Position numbers and translations under genes: made by a program
Assembly (NCBI GenBank): GCA_026874595.1
Contig: CM049311.1
Span: 46,751,676-46,815,675 of the forward strand
Length of the DNA stretch: 64,000 nucleotides
Source of the DNA: Sipunculus nudus
Lineage: Eukaryota > Annelida > Sipuncula > Golfingiida > Sipunculidae
Direction: 5' to 3'
Notes under the pieces: model-generated
Database searches by the model: none
What the model was told of the DNA's origin: nothing
What the model saw: only the letters and a program-made list of their open reading frames with translations
Part shown: piece after piece, positions 1 to 11,058 of the stretch
How positions within the stretch are numbered: the first letter of the stretch is position 1
Layout: the number at the start of each line of letters is the position of its first letter

Positions 1-584
1 AAAATTAAAATTCATCTGTGCCACCTGAAAGGGCCAACCACAGTTAATTCATGGGTAAGCCATTCTAATTATATACAGGAATGGATCAAAATACTTTTTG
101 ATCTATGATATTTTTGGAAACTGTAACTAAAATAAGACCGATTTGACCTGATGAAGGTAGCCTGTAGAAGATGGCCACCAGCGTTCATGGGCCAGTTTTT
201 TTTAATTTGTTGGACTGCATAGAAGAAGGTTCCTCGTTTGGATCCTACAGGTGACTTAAAAGGCAAAATGGAAAATCTTGATAAGACCTCAAGAGATTCA
301 TTTTCAATATCTGAAAATATTTTAATTTTTTTTTAATAAATATGGACATCGTCTCCTGTGGAATGTCTTGCTGTCAAAGTGTCAACCTAGTATGTGCCAG
401 TGTGCTGGTCCATGTGACTCGTTTTTTTCTGCAATTGTCTGTTAATTTCTGGAGACTTTTACTTATGGCCTATAACTGAGGCTAAAATAATTTTAAAGAC
501 TGTCTTGTAGGATTAAACAAAATGTACATTTTGCCAGTTCATGTGTTATCTTCCTCTAGGATACTGCTTTTCATTCTGTTGCAG
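1..584 (+). other. Receptor A intron 1 (3' part)
   Basis: AT-rich non-coding sequence ending in a pyrimidine-rich tract and a CAG acceptor at 582-584. By comparison with receptors B and C, the signal-peptide exon should lie left of the window. Short open frames here lack coding character and I see no other feature. Confidence 0.6.
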
Positions 585-983
585 GGATCCCAGAGTATGA
601 CATGTGTGTTGATACCCACATGGTTCGAAATGGGCGTTTCATTCTTCACACACAAGAGACAAAATATGACAAGGATATATACAGAGAGAAGTGCTGGTGT
701 CTCATGAAACACAGGGGACTAATTACTGTGCACTCATTAAACATAACCATGGCTGTGACGAGGAAACACTGTGATGAAATGTTAAACATTACCACAACAA
801 AATTACCAGATGATGATACAAAAAAGCATGCTTTTCACCGGTGTTCTCACAACAAGACAGTGGTACAAGTGAATGAACAGGCTATCTACATACCAGATAC
901 ATTCTCTGACATCTACGTTGTGTACCAATGGACTAATAACCAGACCCTGTCCAGGAGAGGAACAGTCCGTCTACGCTTTGACT
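585..983 (+). CDS. Receptor A, ectodomain exon
   Basis: This exon encodes the whole extracellular domain of a predicted type I membrane protein of unknown function. It runs from a CAG acceptor to a GTAAGT donor and is phase 1 at both ends, exactly like the receptor B exon at 35856-36212. If the missing first exon is 49 nt as in B and C, this exon covers residues 17-149. Cysteines fall at C24, C53-W-C55, C79 and C103, with a sixth, C158, in the next exon; B has the same order. N-glycosylation sites include N69, N84, N106 and an NQT near the end. The last part, with YVVYQW and RGTVRLRF, looks like two closing beta strands and aligns with TITYTW and RGHIEITF of B. The domain is a compact Cys-rich beta-type fold by inference. 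I found neither a canonical Ig signature nor a family I can name. Confidence 0.78.
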
Positions 984-1560
984 GTAAGTTATCATTCTTT
1001 CTTATATAGTCCAAAAATACATGAATAGCAGGAAAAGATCAGGAACAATGTCAAAACTCTGATTGTAGGTTACCTACAATAGAGCATCGTTTATCTGAAA
1101 AGCTTGGGGTAGTTTTTGTTTGGATAAACCAAAATGGATAAATGATTCGACTTGATTCACCATGTTTGCCAACCTGCAGTTGAGCACCGGAGTTTACCAG
1201 AGATTGATAGACATAAATTAATGAAGCTTGTTCATAATATACAGTGGCAACAGCAATTTTTGTTAGGATTTCCATCGATTTAATCAATTTATCATGTAAA
1301 ATACATTGAAATTATTGCAAAAGGACCATTGGAAAATTAGAGATCAAATCATTGTTGGATATTTTTTCACTGTTTGTATTTTGGATAAATTGTCAATAGT
1401 TAGCAGTTTTCAATTTTAGATCAACAATTTTTCAGATAAATGGGGTTTGGACAAGCGGTGCTCCAGTGTATCATTTCTTCATCTATATTCTACATATGTC
1501 AGGACTAGAGAACACTACAGCTGCTCTTTGTCTCTGGGGGAATTTAATATGTGTAAATTT

Positions 1561-1619
<59 letters not shown>

Positions 1620-1802
1620 CTGATCAACTCCAACATCAACCATCCAGTAAATGCAAATATGGCCTTACTTAAAATGATACAGTTAATGCAGCTTTTGCCT
1701 TATCTAATGACTGTTCATTTTAATAATGACAACAGATCGAGCAGATCTTTGAAACATAATGGCCATGACCTCCTACTACAAAATCCTGTTTACATGTTAC
1801 AG
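984..1802 (+). other. Receptor A intron 2 with (TA)n microsatellite
   Basis: Intron bounded by GTAAGT at 984 and an ACAG acceptor ending at 1802. It contains a nearly pure TA dinucleotide tract at about 1559-1617. Nothing else was recognised. Confidence 0.65.
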
Positions 1803-2118
1803 CATATGACCATGTGGATATCACATGCAATACCAATCGGACTCTTCTCCCACCACCACAGACCGCGACTACATCACTTCCGATTCAGGGGAGGAGTAAC
1901 AGAAATCAATCCAAGCATTCAACTCCAATGCCTCCATCTCCACCCAGCAAGACTGATGTAAAGAGGGTGACGAAAAATCCACCAATCCACAATGAACATG
2001 GCCAGTCAGTGGAGAAAACCGAGAAAGGAATAGGTCCACTGGTGGCTGTACCAATAGCTGTTGCCATTGTTGTGATCACTGCCTTGGTTGTTTTAATCCT
2101 TTTGTTCTGCCACAAGAG
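1803..2118 (+). CDS. Receptor A, stalk and transmembrane exon
   Basis: Joined in phase 1 to the ectodomain exon, this exon supplies the last ectodomain cysteine (VDITC), then a stalk of about 65 residues rich in Pro, Ser and Thr (for example PPPQTATTSLP and TPMPPSPPSKTD), and then a single hydrophobic helix (about residues 229-250) starting at GPLVAVPIAVAIVV. A basic stop-transfer follows (CHKR). It therefore anchors the receptor in the plasma membrane with the N terminus outside. The exon ends in phase 2 at a GTATTG donor (2119), matching the phase-2 end of the B exon at 38165-38378. If the donor is ignored, translation continues in frame into a different tail (2119-2269). The exon was placed by frame and splice consensus, since no transcript is available. 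Confidence 0.75.
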
Positions 2119-2269
2119 GTATTGTGTACTTTATTGTATTCAAAATTATAATGTTCATACATCAAAAGTAGGAGTAGAATCTGCAAAAGGAGACTGCAGT
2201 CCACAAGTACCTGAAACCCCTCCAAAAAATTCCATTCATGCAGTGCCAGTGAATGGTTTCAATCAATAG
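2119..2269 (+). CDS. Receptor A, alternative read-through tail
   Basis: If the donor at 2119 is not used, the frame runs on from the transmembrane helix for about 50 residues to TAG at 2267-2269. The tail begins RYCVLYCIQNY, contains a PETPP stretch, and ends VNGFNQ. It has no ITIM- or ITAM-like tyrosine motif. An AATAAA lies 20 nt after the stop, so a shorter transcript made by intronic polyadenylation is plausible. The alternative is that this is simply intron 3 and the open frame is chance. The length of the frame and the well placed poly(A) signal favour a real isoform. Confidence 0.5.
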
Positions 2270-2288
2270 ACAAAGAAACCTGTATCTT

Positions 2289-2294
2289 AATAAA
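2289..2294 (+). terminator. AATAAA for the short receptor A transcript
   Basis: Canonical poly(A) hexamer 20 nt downstream of the TAG that ends the read-through frame. Other AATAAA motifs lie further on (one near 2937), so the exact end is uncertain. Confidence 0.5.
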
Positions 2295-3102
2295 CTGTAA
2301 AACTCTTTTTTTCTTTACAAACAGACAGATTATTGTGAATTCCATGTAAAATTTCAATTATTATCATTTTTATGTATTTATCTTTCTTTTGTTGTTTCTT
2401 CTATAAGTAACACTACATAAAGAAGCAACAACAGAAAAAAACATAACCAGTATTGTGCAGCAGAAAAGTGGTCTAAATTCAATGCACCTAACACATTTTA
2501 GGACAATCTAAGTACCTCTTTTACTGAGAAATCAGTTTGTATGAATTGCATTCTGAATAGATTATTATACAGTTAAGGTCAGTCTCAATCAAATATCACA
2601 CAATTTATGACCTCTGATTTTTGTAAGTATACAAAAGATGTCCAATCATTTGATGCAGTCTAACAGAGCTGGTGGTGCCAGAGTAAATGTAATTGTCATG
2701 GAAGAACTTGTTTGATAAAATATCATTATTTGTGATAAGATGACAAACACATGCTCATGTAAAAAATGTTCTGCCGAAAGTAGAAGCCTGGTGTGCCAAC
2801 ATCTGACATGATTTTCCAAGGAAAAATATTTACTAATTTACTAATATATGTATATCTTTAATACACATAAACCTGAGCAGTTTATGTAATAGGTGTTCAA
2901 TACTGTCTCTGCTAACATGTGCAATGTGGTGAAGGAAATAAAACAATCGTCCTGCTTTGTGCTGTCTTTTCTTGCTTACAAATAACTGATCTGACCGTCA
3001 GACTGTCTCCTCCTGCTTCTGGCTAACTGGCCAGCTATCAGATCATCCTTTCTTGCCTGTATCCTATCTGGACTGCCATTTACAGTAGCCAATCCACCGA
3101 GA

Positions 3103-3271
3103 GGGTCCAGGGGGTCCGCCACAACCTTTTTTAAGTATTTCAGACAGATATTGCTGCCTGGACCCCCTCCACCCTGGGGGGGGGGCCTTTTCCGGGCCTC
3201 AGGACCCTTTTTTTTAGTTTTCCTTAGTCCTCCTTGTTTGGACTCCCCTTTTCCTAAATCCTGGATCCGCC
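3103..3271 (-). repeat. GGCGGATCCAGG-type dispersed repeat
   Basis: Read on the minus strand it starts GGCGGATCCAGGATTTAGG, then an AAAAGGGG segment, AGGAGGACTAAGG and a G-rich centre. Copies with the same start lie at 26805-26945 and, partly, at 3385-3480. This is a short non-autonomous element, probably MITE-like, with no coding capacity. Confidence 0.55.
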
Positions 3272-3384
3272 AATGCTTCAAATAATCCCTTCTTGCTTTC
3301 CAACCCACACTGCGCTTGAAACCATTTCTTCTTGCTTGTATTCAACTATTGTTACCTTGCTGAGTTGCTGCCAGGTTAACCACA

Positions 3385-3480
3385 GGGGCGGATACAGGAA
3401 TTTAGAAAGGGGGGGGGAGGGGTTCACACTGCCAGGTTGCGAAGCTGGTGAGCCGAGGCACTCTGCTCTCAGGTGTAGAT
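3385..3480 (+). repeat. Partial GGCGGATACAGG-type repeat
   Basis: Begins GGGGCGGATACAGGAATTTAG and runs into a G tract. It is the same family as 3103-3271 in opposite orientation, truncated or diverged after about 60 bp. Confidence 0.4.
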
Positions 3481-6190
3481 TTTTTAAAAGTTAGGTTGTA
3501 ATCAACCAGTCTGGGGTAGCTTAACTGCATTTAAAAGAAAGAAATACATTGTAACTGGTCTATACACTTGTTCATTAATTTTCATTATGTACACACTGAA
3601 TTGGTAAAAAATGATAGATTACGAAAAAAAGGGGGGGGGGCCATGCCCCTGCCCTCTTACTGACCTGCCCTTCAAACTATTTCCTAGTGTTTGTTACCTT
3701 AGTGACCTGCCCTTCAGACCCCTTTTCTTGCTTTGTAACCTTGCTAACCTGCCCTTCAGATCACTTCTTCTTGCTTGTTTTGTATTCTGACTGACCTGCC
3801 ATTCAGACTATTAATATGTGTTTGTAACCTTACTGACTTGTCCTTCTGACCCCTCTCCTTGCTTTGTAATCTTGCTGACCTGTACTCTTAACTGCCTCTT
3901 CTTGCTTTGTAACCTTGATGACCTTTTTTGTTTGTAACCTTACTGACCTGCACTTCATACCATTTCCTTTGTTTGTATTGTAACCTTGCTGACCTGCCCT
4001 TCAGGCCATCTCTTTTTCTTTGTATTTTAATCTTGTCAAACTGCCCTTTAGACTGTCTTTTTGCTTTTATTGCAATCTTACTGACCTGTCAATCTGACCA
4101 TCTCTTCTTGCTTGTAATGTAAACTTATTGACCTGACATGTCTTCCAGACCATATCTTCTTTCTTGTATTATAACCTTGCTGATCTGCCCTTCAGACTCT
4201 CTCTCTTCTTGCTTGTATTGTAACCTTGCTGACCTGCCATTCAGACTCTCTCTCTTCTTGCTTGTATTGTAACCTTGCTGACCTGCCCTCCAGACTCTCT
4301 CTCTTCTTGCTTGCTGACCTGCCCTTCAGACTAGACTCTCTCTCTTCTTGCTTGTATTGTAACCTTGCTGACCTGCCGTTCAGACTCTCTCTCTTCTTGC
4401 TTGTATTGTAACCTTGCTGACCTGCCCTTCAGACTCACTCTCTTCTTGCTTTTATTGTTACCTTGCTGACCTGCCCGTCAGACTGCCTCTCTTACTTCGT
4501 AACCTTGCTGACCAGCACTTCATACAATTTCTTCTAGTTTGTATTGTAACCTTGCCAATCTGTCCTTCATACCATCGCTTCTTACTTGTATTACAATCTT
4601 ATTGGACCGTCCCTCATACTTTCTCTCTTCTTGCCTTTAATGTAACCTTGCTGACCTGCCCTTTAGACTGTCTTTTCTTGCTTGTAACCTTACTGACCTA
4701 CCCTTCAGACTGCCTAAAATTCTTACTTTTTAACCTTGCTGACCTGCACTTCATACCAGTTCTTCTTGCTTGTAACCTTAATGACCTGCCCTTCAAACCT
4801 TGTCTTCTATTCCTGCTTAAAACTTTACTGGCCTGCTCTTCAAACAATCCTTTTTGTCTGTAACCTTTCTCACCCTACAAAGGTGTAATCTTAATTACTG
4901 ACCTGTTTTTCAGACTTTCTGTCTGCTGCATATCATTGGTATGCACTTCAAACCTAATTTCCAGGTTTTCTAATGTAACAAAGTTAGTGAAACATCCTAT
5001 GCCCATTCCTAAAGTACTGAATATGTAATACTGAATAACTGAAAGTCTTACAAGATTGAGGCAAGTGATGAATGAAAGAGGAAATATGTGTCAGGAGTCT
5101 GGCAAATCATAGAGATGAAGGTTAGTAAATTGCATTAAAATCAGTAATATATAATGCCACAACCACTCATTTTGTATTATGCTAGCTAGAACATGTATAT
5201 GACTTTTAATTAGAACACACCACCTGGGACAGAATTTTGACTGCCATCATTTGGTTACTGACAGGATTAGAAAACTTAATGACTGTAACTATGTCCATAA
5301 CATTGCACCTTGCCCAGTTCCTGAATTGAGTGGCAAGTATGTTCACAAATGATGTCATATATGATGTCTTATATTATACAGTCATATTCTAAGATGAGGA
5401 TCAGGGGTACACAGTCTACTTCATGTGTTTACAATCATTAATGTGTTTATTATAACACATCTATTCAGCAATTAGTACTTAAATACAACCCATTATCACT
5501 TTGAAGGTAGTAAAAGACAATTGTTATTAGACTGTGGCACTGCAAAATAAGGTCACAATGAATAAGTAATTTTTAGTTAAACAGAACACTAATAAAGTAA
5601 CTGAATAAAAAAAGGGAATATTACAGCTGTAATGATTGCTTAGATAGACAACATCAAAAGCAATGGGTTGCAGCCAGATCTTTACTATGGCTCTTTTTCT
5701 GTAATAAATCATTGGCAAAGACATGAAAGTTTACTTTGATATATAATATTATAGCAAAAGTAGAATCCATGAAGATTTTAAATGACAAAAGTCAGGTTTT
5801 AAATATGCCAAGGCAAAAATGAGATTTTGATTTGGCACAGTTAAGATTACAACCCTGCATGCTAGAAGCATGCAAAAGGAAGTATTTCAATGTGACCTTG
5901 GCAGTTTTAAAATCTGCCAAGACAAGATTGTTTTTTTTTTTGTTTTTGCCAAGGCTTGATAGAAATCCTTACAATATAATTAAAACGAATCTGTATGAAA
6001 CCTAAGCTTACCTAATGTACAATTATTTCCAAAACAAAAAAAAACCCTCTCCACATTTAATTATGAATGCTGATGACATTTTGTAAAACCAACATGCAGA
6101 GACTGAGAGGCTGTTTATGAATACCACAACTACATACAGGATCCCCCATGTATCTGATATATCATATGAACATTAAGTTTATCCCTCCAG

Positions 6191-6476
6191 GAAGAAGAAA
6201 CACAGTGAGTCATCTGAACCAAGCATGGCCTGGAACAACTCACTCTATATGGTTGTTGATGCCACCACACAAAACGGTCATACAGTCCACTCTCAGACCA
6301 CAACTGCAGACAATGTGACAGGGGCCATGGCCCTGGCCAGCTATGACAACACAGTTTATGATGAACTGCCTGAGACTAAGCAAAAGCTGGATGAGGAAGA
6401 TTTTGTTCAAGCGGAAATGTCAGAGCCTGATGATCAAACAACCAGAGATGACAAAGTGCTACATAAAAAAGACTAA
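6191..6476 (+). CDS. Receptor A, tyrosine-motif cytoplasmic tail exon
   Basis: Joined in phase 2 to the transmembrane exon (AG|G = Arg), this exon adds about 94 residues beginning KKKHSESSEPSMAWNN and ending VLHKKD before TAA at 6474-6476. Including a 49-nt first exon, the four exons total 1050 nt, an exact multiple of three (349 residues). Three tyrosine motifs are visible: SLYMVV (Y274; fits [SIVL]xYxx[ILV]), YDN (Y306; fits the Grb2-type pYxN), and TVYDEL (Y311; TxYxxL, ITSM/ITIM-like). The rest is acidic and low-complexity. By analogy with ITIM receptors it would recruit SH2 proteins when phosphorylated, which is inference. No equivalent exon is seen in receptor B. Confidence 0.75.
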
Positions 6477-8372
6477 AATTCACCATGTCATGAAAGAAGT
6501 CTGAGCTAATATCAGTTACAGAAGTTATGACTTGCTACACTAAATATGTTATCTGAACAGATTCAGAAACTACATGATTTTGATACAGCAAGTGACATAC
6601 AACTATTAGTTTGTAATACAGACAGTGGTTTTCAACAAGTAGAAAAAAAAAAAACCTGTATATCTTTTTCACTGATTGAGAAAACTGCCACATCTTGTAC
6701 TGTTCATTTAGTCAAAGTACTTGTTGACAGAGGGAGGCACTAATACTGGCACTATATCAATATCCCTTGCACATACTGTGATACAGTCGATACAATGGAG
6801 TAGCAGTGAGTAATCTGGTATAATATTTAGGCCAAGTTGTAGTTTAAGAGTAAAATCAATGTTTACACAAGTCTTAAGTACAGTTACGCAAGTCTCAATT
6901 TAAGCTTTTCCCAAATCAGAAAGAGGTTGATTAAAAATGTCCTCTTCTGTCACCAAAAACATTAAGGTGTATAAACATCTAATTTTACACAGCACAATGT
7001 AAATATATAATTATACATTAATAAACCTACTTGATGTTGATACTGAACTAAAAACAGCCTTATTGTTAAATAATGTATAGACACTATGTATAATGTACAA
7101 ATAGCACAACCCTTTAATTTACAATTTCTAAGCAAAATTGTTTGCAATATGAAAACAGATCTACCCAGTAGTCCTAATTAAAAATGTTCAAAATGGCACA
7201 TAACTTTTTATTTTCATTTTTTGGGTTATCTATAAATTAATGGAAAGAAAAATGTGCCTTGAATGAAAAGAATTGTAAAGTGACTTGAATTAGTAATCTA
7301 ATTTTATAAATATCTTTTTTTGTATTCAGTCTATGGATATTACAAAAATGATTCTCTTTTTCATATGGCAACACACCATCAAGGTATGTCTATCTGAGAA
7401 AAGAATATGACCAATGAAGGTATGCGAGATGATATGCATTTCCTGTAGCATATTATTAACTTATACAAGTCTCTCTGGAGACATATATAAAATGAATAAT
7501 TTTGATACATGTGCACTTATATTAAAACTGGCACTGTATACTTGTATGCACAAAATTCTGCAGGTGTTATATATATGTAACACAACAATATTAAAGGATT
7601 CTTGACACAATCTCCTAAAGAAAGGATAAGAATAAAATTCCCTGTTTCTATACTAACTGAATGGATCTTCTGTATGTTAAATAGTTCGATGAGGAAAACA
7701 GTTGTTATGGTAAATTTAATAGATTTCTGAAAGAAATCAAATTTATTAAGGACAATGGAAGCTAGAAATCTAAAGAAAGTGGCCTTCTTCCATTTTCTTG
7801 CAGAAAGCAAGCCACTTTCTTGCAGAAGGAAATGGAATTAACTAAAAGAAAACCAAAAGAACCCTAATTTCCTGAAAGACAATATTTCTCATGGCAGGAT
7901 GAAGTTTAAACTGTAGCTGTAAGCTTCTGGTTTTATATCAATTTATTTGTAAATTTATTTGCAAAACTTCATATGGTCATATTTCATCTTGGTTGTGACA
8001 CAGTTCCTCAGGCAGAATTCTGTACATGTATATTTAATATATTACATGAACAGGTCTATTTCTACAGAAAGAATATTATAAGATGTACTTAAAGAGTGCA
8101 TACAGATGATGTCAGCTTTTAGGTTTGTTTATATGTCTTTAAATACAAGTAACATATGTATAGAATAATTCTATCAGAAAGGGAAATGTTATCCTCCTTG
8201 GTAGTTTCTTCCACCTGCTTCCAAAGAATCTGAAATTATTCTTTCCAAGACAATGTCTTCCAAAACAAAAGAAGAAACTGCTCCTCTTAAGAAATAACCA
8301 ATCCAGGTTTAAGCTGTGTATACGATGAGGATTTATGAAAAAAAAACACTGAAGCCTGTGATAAGAAAATAA
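6477..8372 (+). other. Probable 3' UTR of long receptor A transcript
   Basis: AT-rich sequence without coding character. AATAAA occurs at 8368-8373 (in AAAATAAACAC) and again at 8938-8943. Small open frames (for example 6546-6743) have no recognisable content. The length of the UTR is a guess. Confidence 0.4.
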
Positions 8373-8373
8373 A
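8368..8373 (+). terminator. Candidate poly(A) signal, long receptor A transcript
   Basis: AATAAA followed within 30-40 nt by T-rich sequence (ATTGTTTTTTTGAG). An alternative hexamer is at 8938-8943. Confidence 0.3.
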
Positions 8374-9677
8374 CACTTTCAATGCTAAATGAGATCAGTT
8401 ATTGTTTTTTTGAGCAGCACATATTTTACTTTTGTGGTAATTATTTTTTACATATTTTTATTATTAGATATTATCTGTTTCATCATAGATGATTATTATT
8501 TGTAAGAAGGATGACAGGTAGGACATTAGTTGGACCAACCTGTCTGGCCCACACATCTTTTTGTCTCATTTAGTCATGTGAGCATTCACAAGATGGCAGG
8601 AACTGCAAGAGAAATGTGTAAAACCGGATGATGGAGAAATGTCTGAACTGAATGAGAGTGTCCACAATGTGCATCAGCACCAGCTCATTGGAACTGCCTT
8701 TAATCTGGCCAGCAGAGCTGACTTGTGATGAAATCATCAAGTTGTGGTTTGTGCAACAAAGGACATCACAGCTATGAATATACGACAGTCCCTTCCAATA
8801 ACTATATAAACTGTTTTTTTTTTACATTTATTTTTTTTTATTTGCAAACCAGCCAAAAGTTTTGTAAAACTGTAAAATGCCTAAATCATCTGTTGAGAGT
8901 ATAAAAACTTGCTTGACTCAATTTTTCTGTAATGTAAAATAAAATTATACCCACATATAAAGTGCATAAGTATCTTTCCTGCTGTAGTCCAAGTACATTA
9001 TGTCCAAGGCTATAATTTTTACAAAGTGATGCAGTATTGACCTAATTCCCTGCATGTACATTCAGAGAACATACTGAAATGTCTTTATGCTGACTATTAA
9101 GAAAATAATAAATGTGTCGTTTACATTCTGTTATTTTGAAGCATAACAATAGGTTTTCCCTCAAAATCAGGAGGTTTTGCATCATTTCCCAAAGGAAATA
9201 TGTTGATGTTGGCTGCCTAAATACAAGAGGAAGAATAAGAAGGAATGACGTCATAGTGACCTAGTTTCAGGTATGGTAAGTCTTTATCTCTAACTGACAT
9301 TGAAAATCTAAGGCTTGAAACTGTAAAGGTTTTGACGGACAAGTGACCATCGCTATAGCTCAGATGACTAACAGTCAGCTGAGCAAAACAAACAAATTCT
9401 GGTGGACCATGGTTCGTGTTACGGAGTAGGCCTACAGGTTTATATTTCTAAATTTCAAGCCACCTGGTACTAAGTGGTAGTACAGTTCTGTAAATCAGGC
9501 CGAGTCAAATAGCGTGCTTTGAATCGTTAAGGAAATTTGAAAAAAATAACTTAACCTACCGGATCCGCACAAATGATGCACGGTGTTCTTCACTTGAACA
9601 TCTCCTGTCACACAGAAATGCAAGAACGCCCACCCTGCCCTCACTCTCCCGCGGACATTTCGATTCCGGTATCCTGT

Positions 9678-9687
9678 GCGCATGCGC
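9678..9687. promoter_or_regulatory. NRF1-like palindrome GCGCATGCGC in a CpG-richer island
   Basis: The perfect palindrome GCGCATGCGC lies in a local island (about 9540-9700) with several CpGs, unlike the AT-rich surroundings. NRF1-type sites are typical of TATA-less animal promoters. On the minus strand a 74-codon open frame (9719-9498) crosses it and passes a GTAGGT donor-like site near 9560, so a minus-strand first exon is possible but not shown. Confidence 0.3.
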
Positions 9688-10678
9688 TGCCATCTAGCCC
9701 ATAAGAATGAACTCCTCAATTGCTTTTTTTCAGTGACTGACGCATTGTGGAGTCCATAGATTGCACCTGCAGTTAACTGTGATTATAACACTCCATACAC
9801 AACTGTGAGATTTAACATATATCTATTGATTAATGTTCAGTACATCTATGTGTATTGTATATTTGACCACTAGAAAACATTACTGTTCTGTTCTCAGCCC
9901 TATTTTGCACCAAGGAAATAAAAATATGAACATAACAGTACACAGGCCTAAAGCCTTATACAGGACTGCCACCAAATGCAAGATGTCTACCGGGGCTGTT
10001 AATGCTTCAATTCTGTCTGGACAAATACTATCAGTTGTTGATGTTACAGGTGCTTCATGCTTTCCAGACTGGTTATTTTTTATTACAGGCCTTTCGACAT
10101 ACAACATTATGTGAACATTGGTTTGCTAAAACCATAGGAATTTTTTTTATTTAATTTTCTCTCTAAGAGTAACAGATCGTATCGTGCTATAACCCCAGTT
10201 AGCCCTTTGGTGGGCCGGCGACGCAACAGAAACCTGAAACCTGTTGCGTCGACGTCGGCGGCTAGCTGCCATCCTGCCCAGCACATTTGGCCCCCCTCCC
10301 CTTCTTCCGCCAGAGGTCTTTTTCTACTCGCAACCCATGTCCACCAGCTAGAAACTGTGGGACGGCCTAAACTACTATTCTCAAACGTCAACTAAAATTT
10401 AAAAAAAAAATCGTCACAGTTAAAGGAAACACCATATGTTGATCATGCACATGTGCATGCTTACAAAATATTTTTTCTCAGGGTTTAAGGGGGTGGCTGA
10501 CTGGGCTGCAGCATGGGGCCCCCGATATTTAGTTAATAATAAAAAGTTTAATTGATTTGATGAGGACGTAGAATGCCGGAGGTCAGCAAACGATGTGTTT
10601 TTGATAACTAGACCTTTAGTATAGAAATCTTATTTGTTGCTACTGTGTGTATAAAATTGAGTATTAATAACAATATCC

Positions 10679-11058
10679 ATTCGCGAAAATGTAAGGACAG
10701 CACTCACTTCTATTACATTTTCCCTTTACATACTAAGATGCATAAATCTTTGGTTTTCAAGACTACCCATATGTACATATTACCATTGCTGTTTCGCTGT
10801 TGTTACCAGATACCACAAACAATGGACAGACAGTGAACAAAGCAAGCCGTTCCCAAAGATTGGTCTGTATTCGCGAAAATGTAAGGACAGCACTCACTTC
10901 TATTACATTTTCCCTTTACATACTAAGATGCATAAATCTTTGGTTTTCAAGACTACCCATATGTACATATTACCATTGCTGTTTCGCTGTTGTTACCAGA
11001 TACCACAAACAATGGACAGACAGTGAACAAAGCAAGCCGTTCCCAAAGATTTGTCTGT
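10679..11058 (+). repeat. 190-bp tandem duplication, two copies
   Basis: Two almost identical units, 10679-10868 and 10869-11058. Both start ATTCGCGAAAATGTAAGG and end near CCCAAAGATTGGTCTGT (TTGTCTGT in copy 2). The near-identity implies a recent duplication. No coding content was recognised. Confidence 0.85.

Larger units (their letters stand above)
2985..4875 (+). repeat. Degenerate ~48-bp minisatellite
   Basis: Units read roughly TTGCTGACCTGCCCTTCAGA followed by CTCTCTCTTCTTGCTTGTATTGTAACC, with unit length varying around 45-50 bp. The cleanest copies are at 4190-4480. Diverged copies extend left to about 2985 and are interrupted by dispersed repeats at 3103-3480. Open frames here (repeated LADLPF and FLLVLYCN) are products of the repeat and not genes. 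Confidence 0.8.
2270..6190 (+). other. Receptor A intron 3 (or short-form 3' UTR then intron)
   Basis: About 3.9 kb between the transmembrane exon and the tail exon. It contains a ~48-bp minisatellite and two GGCGGATCCAGG-type dispersed repeats, listed separately. From about 4880 to 6180 it is plain AT-rich sequence in which I see no gene. It ends in a pyrimidine-rich acceptor, ATCCCTCCAG. Confidence 0.6.

Noticed and set aside
3928-4863. Series of leucine/cysteine-rich open frames (LADLPF..., FLLVLYCN)
   Set aside because: They are translations of the ~48-bp minisatellite and change with unit length; no independent coding evidence.
9340-9420. tRNA-like or SINE-like start (TCGCTATAGCTCAGATGACT)
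   Set aside because: Resembles the tail shared by R1/R2 arrays more than a tRNA; no convincing A and B box pair or cloverleaf.
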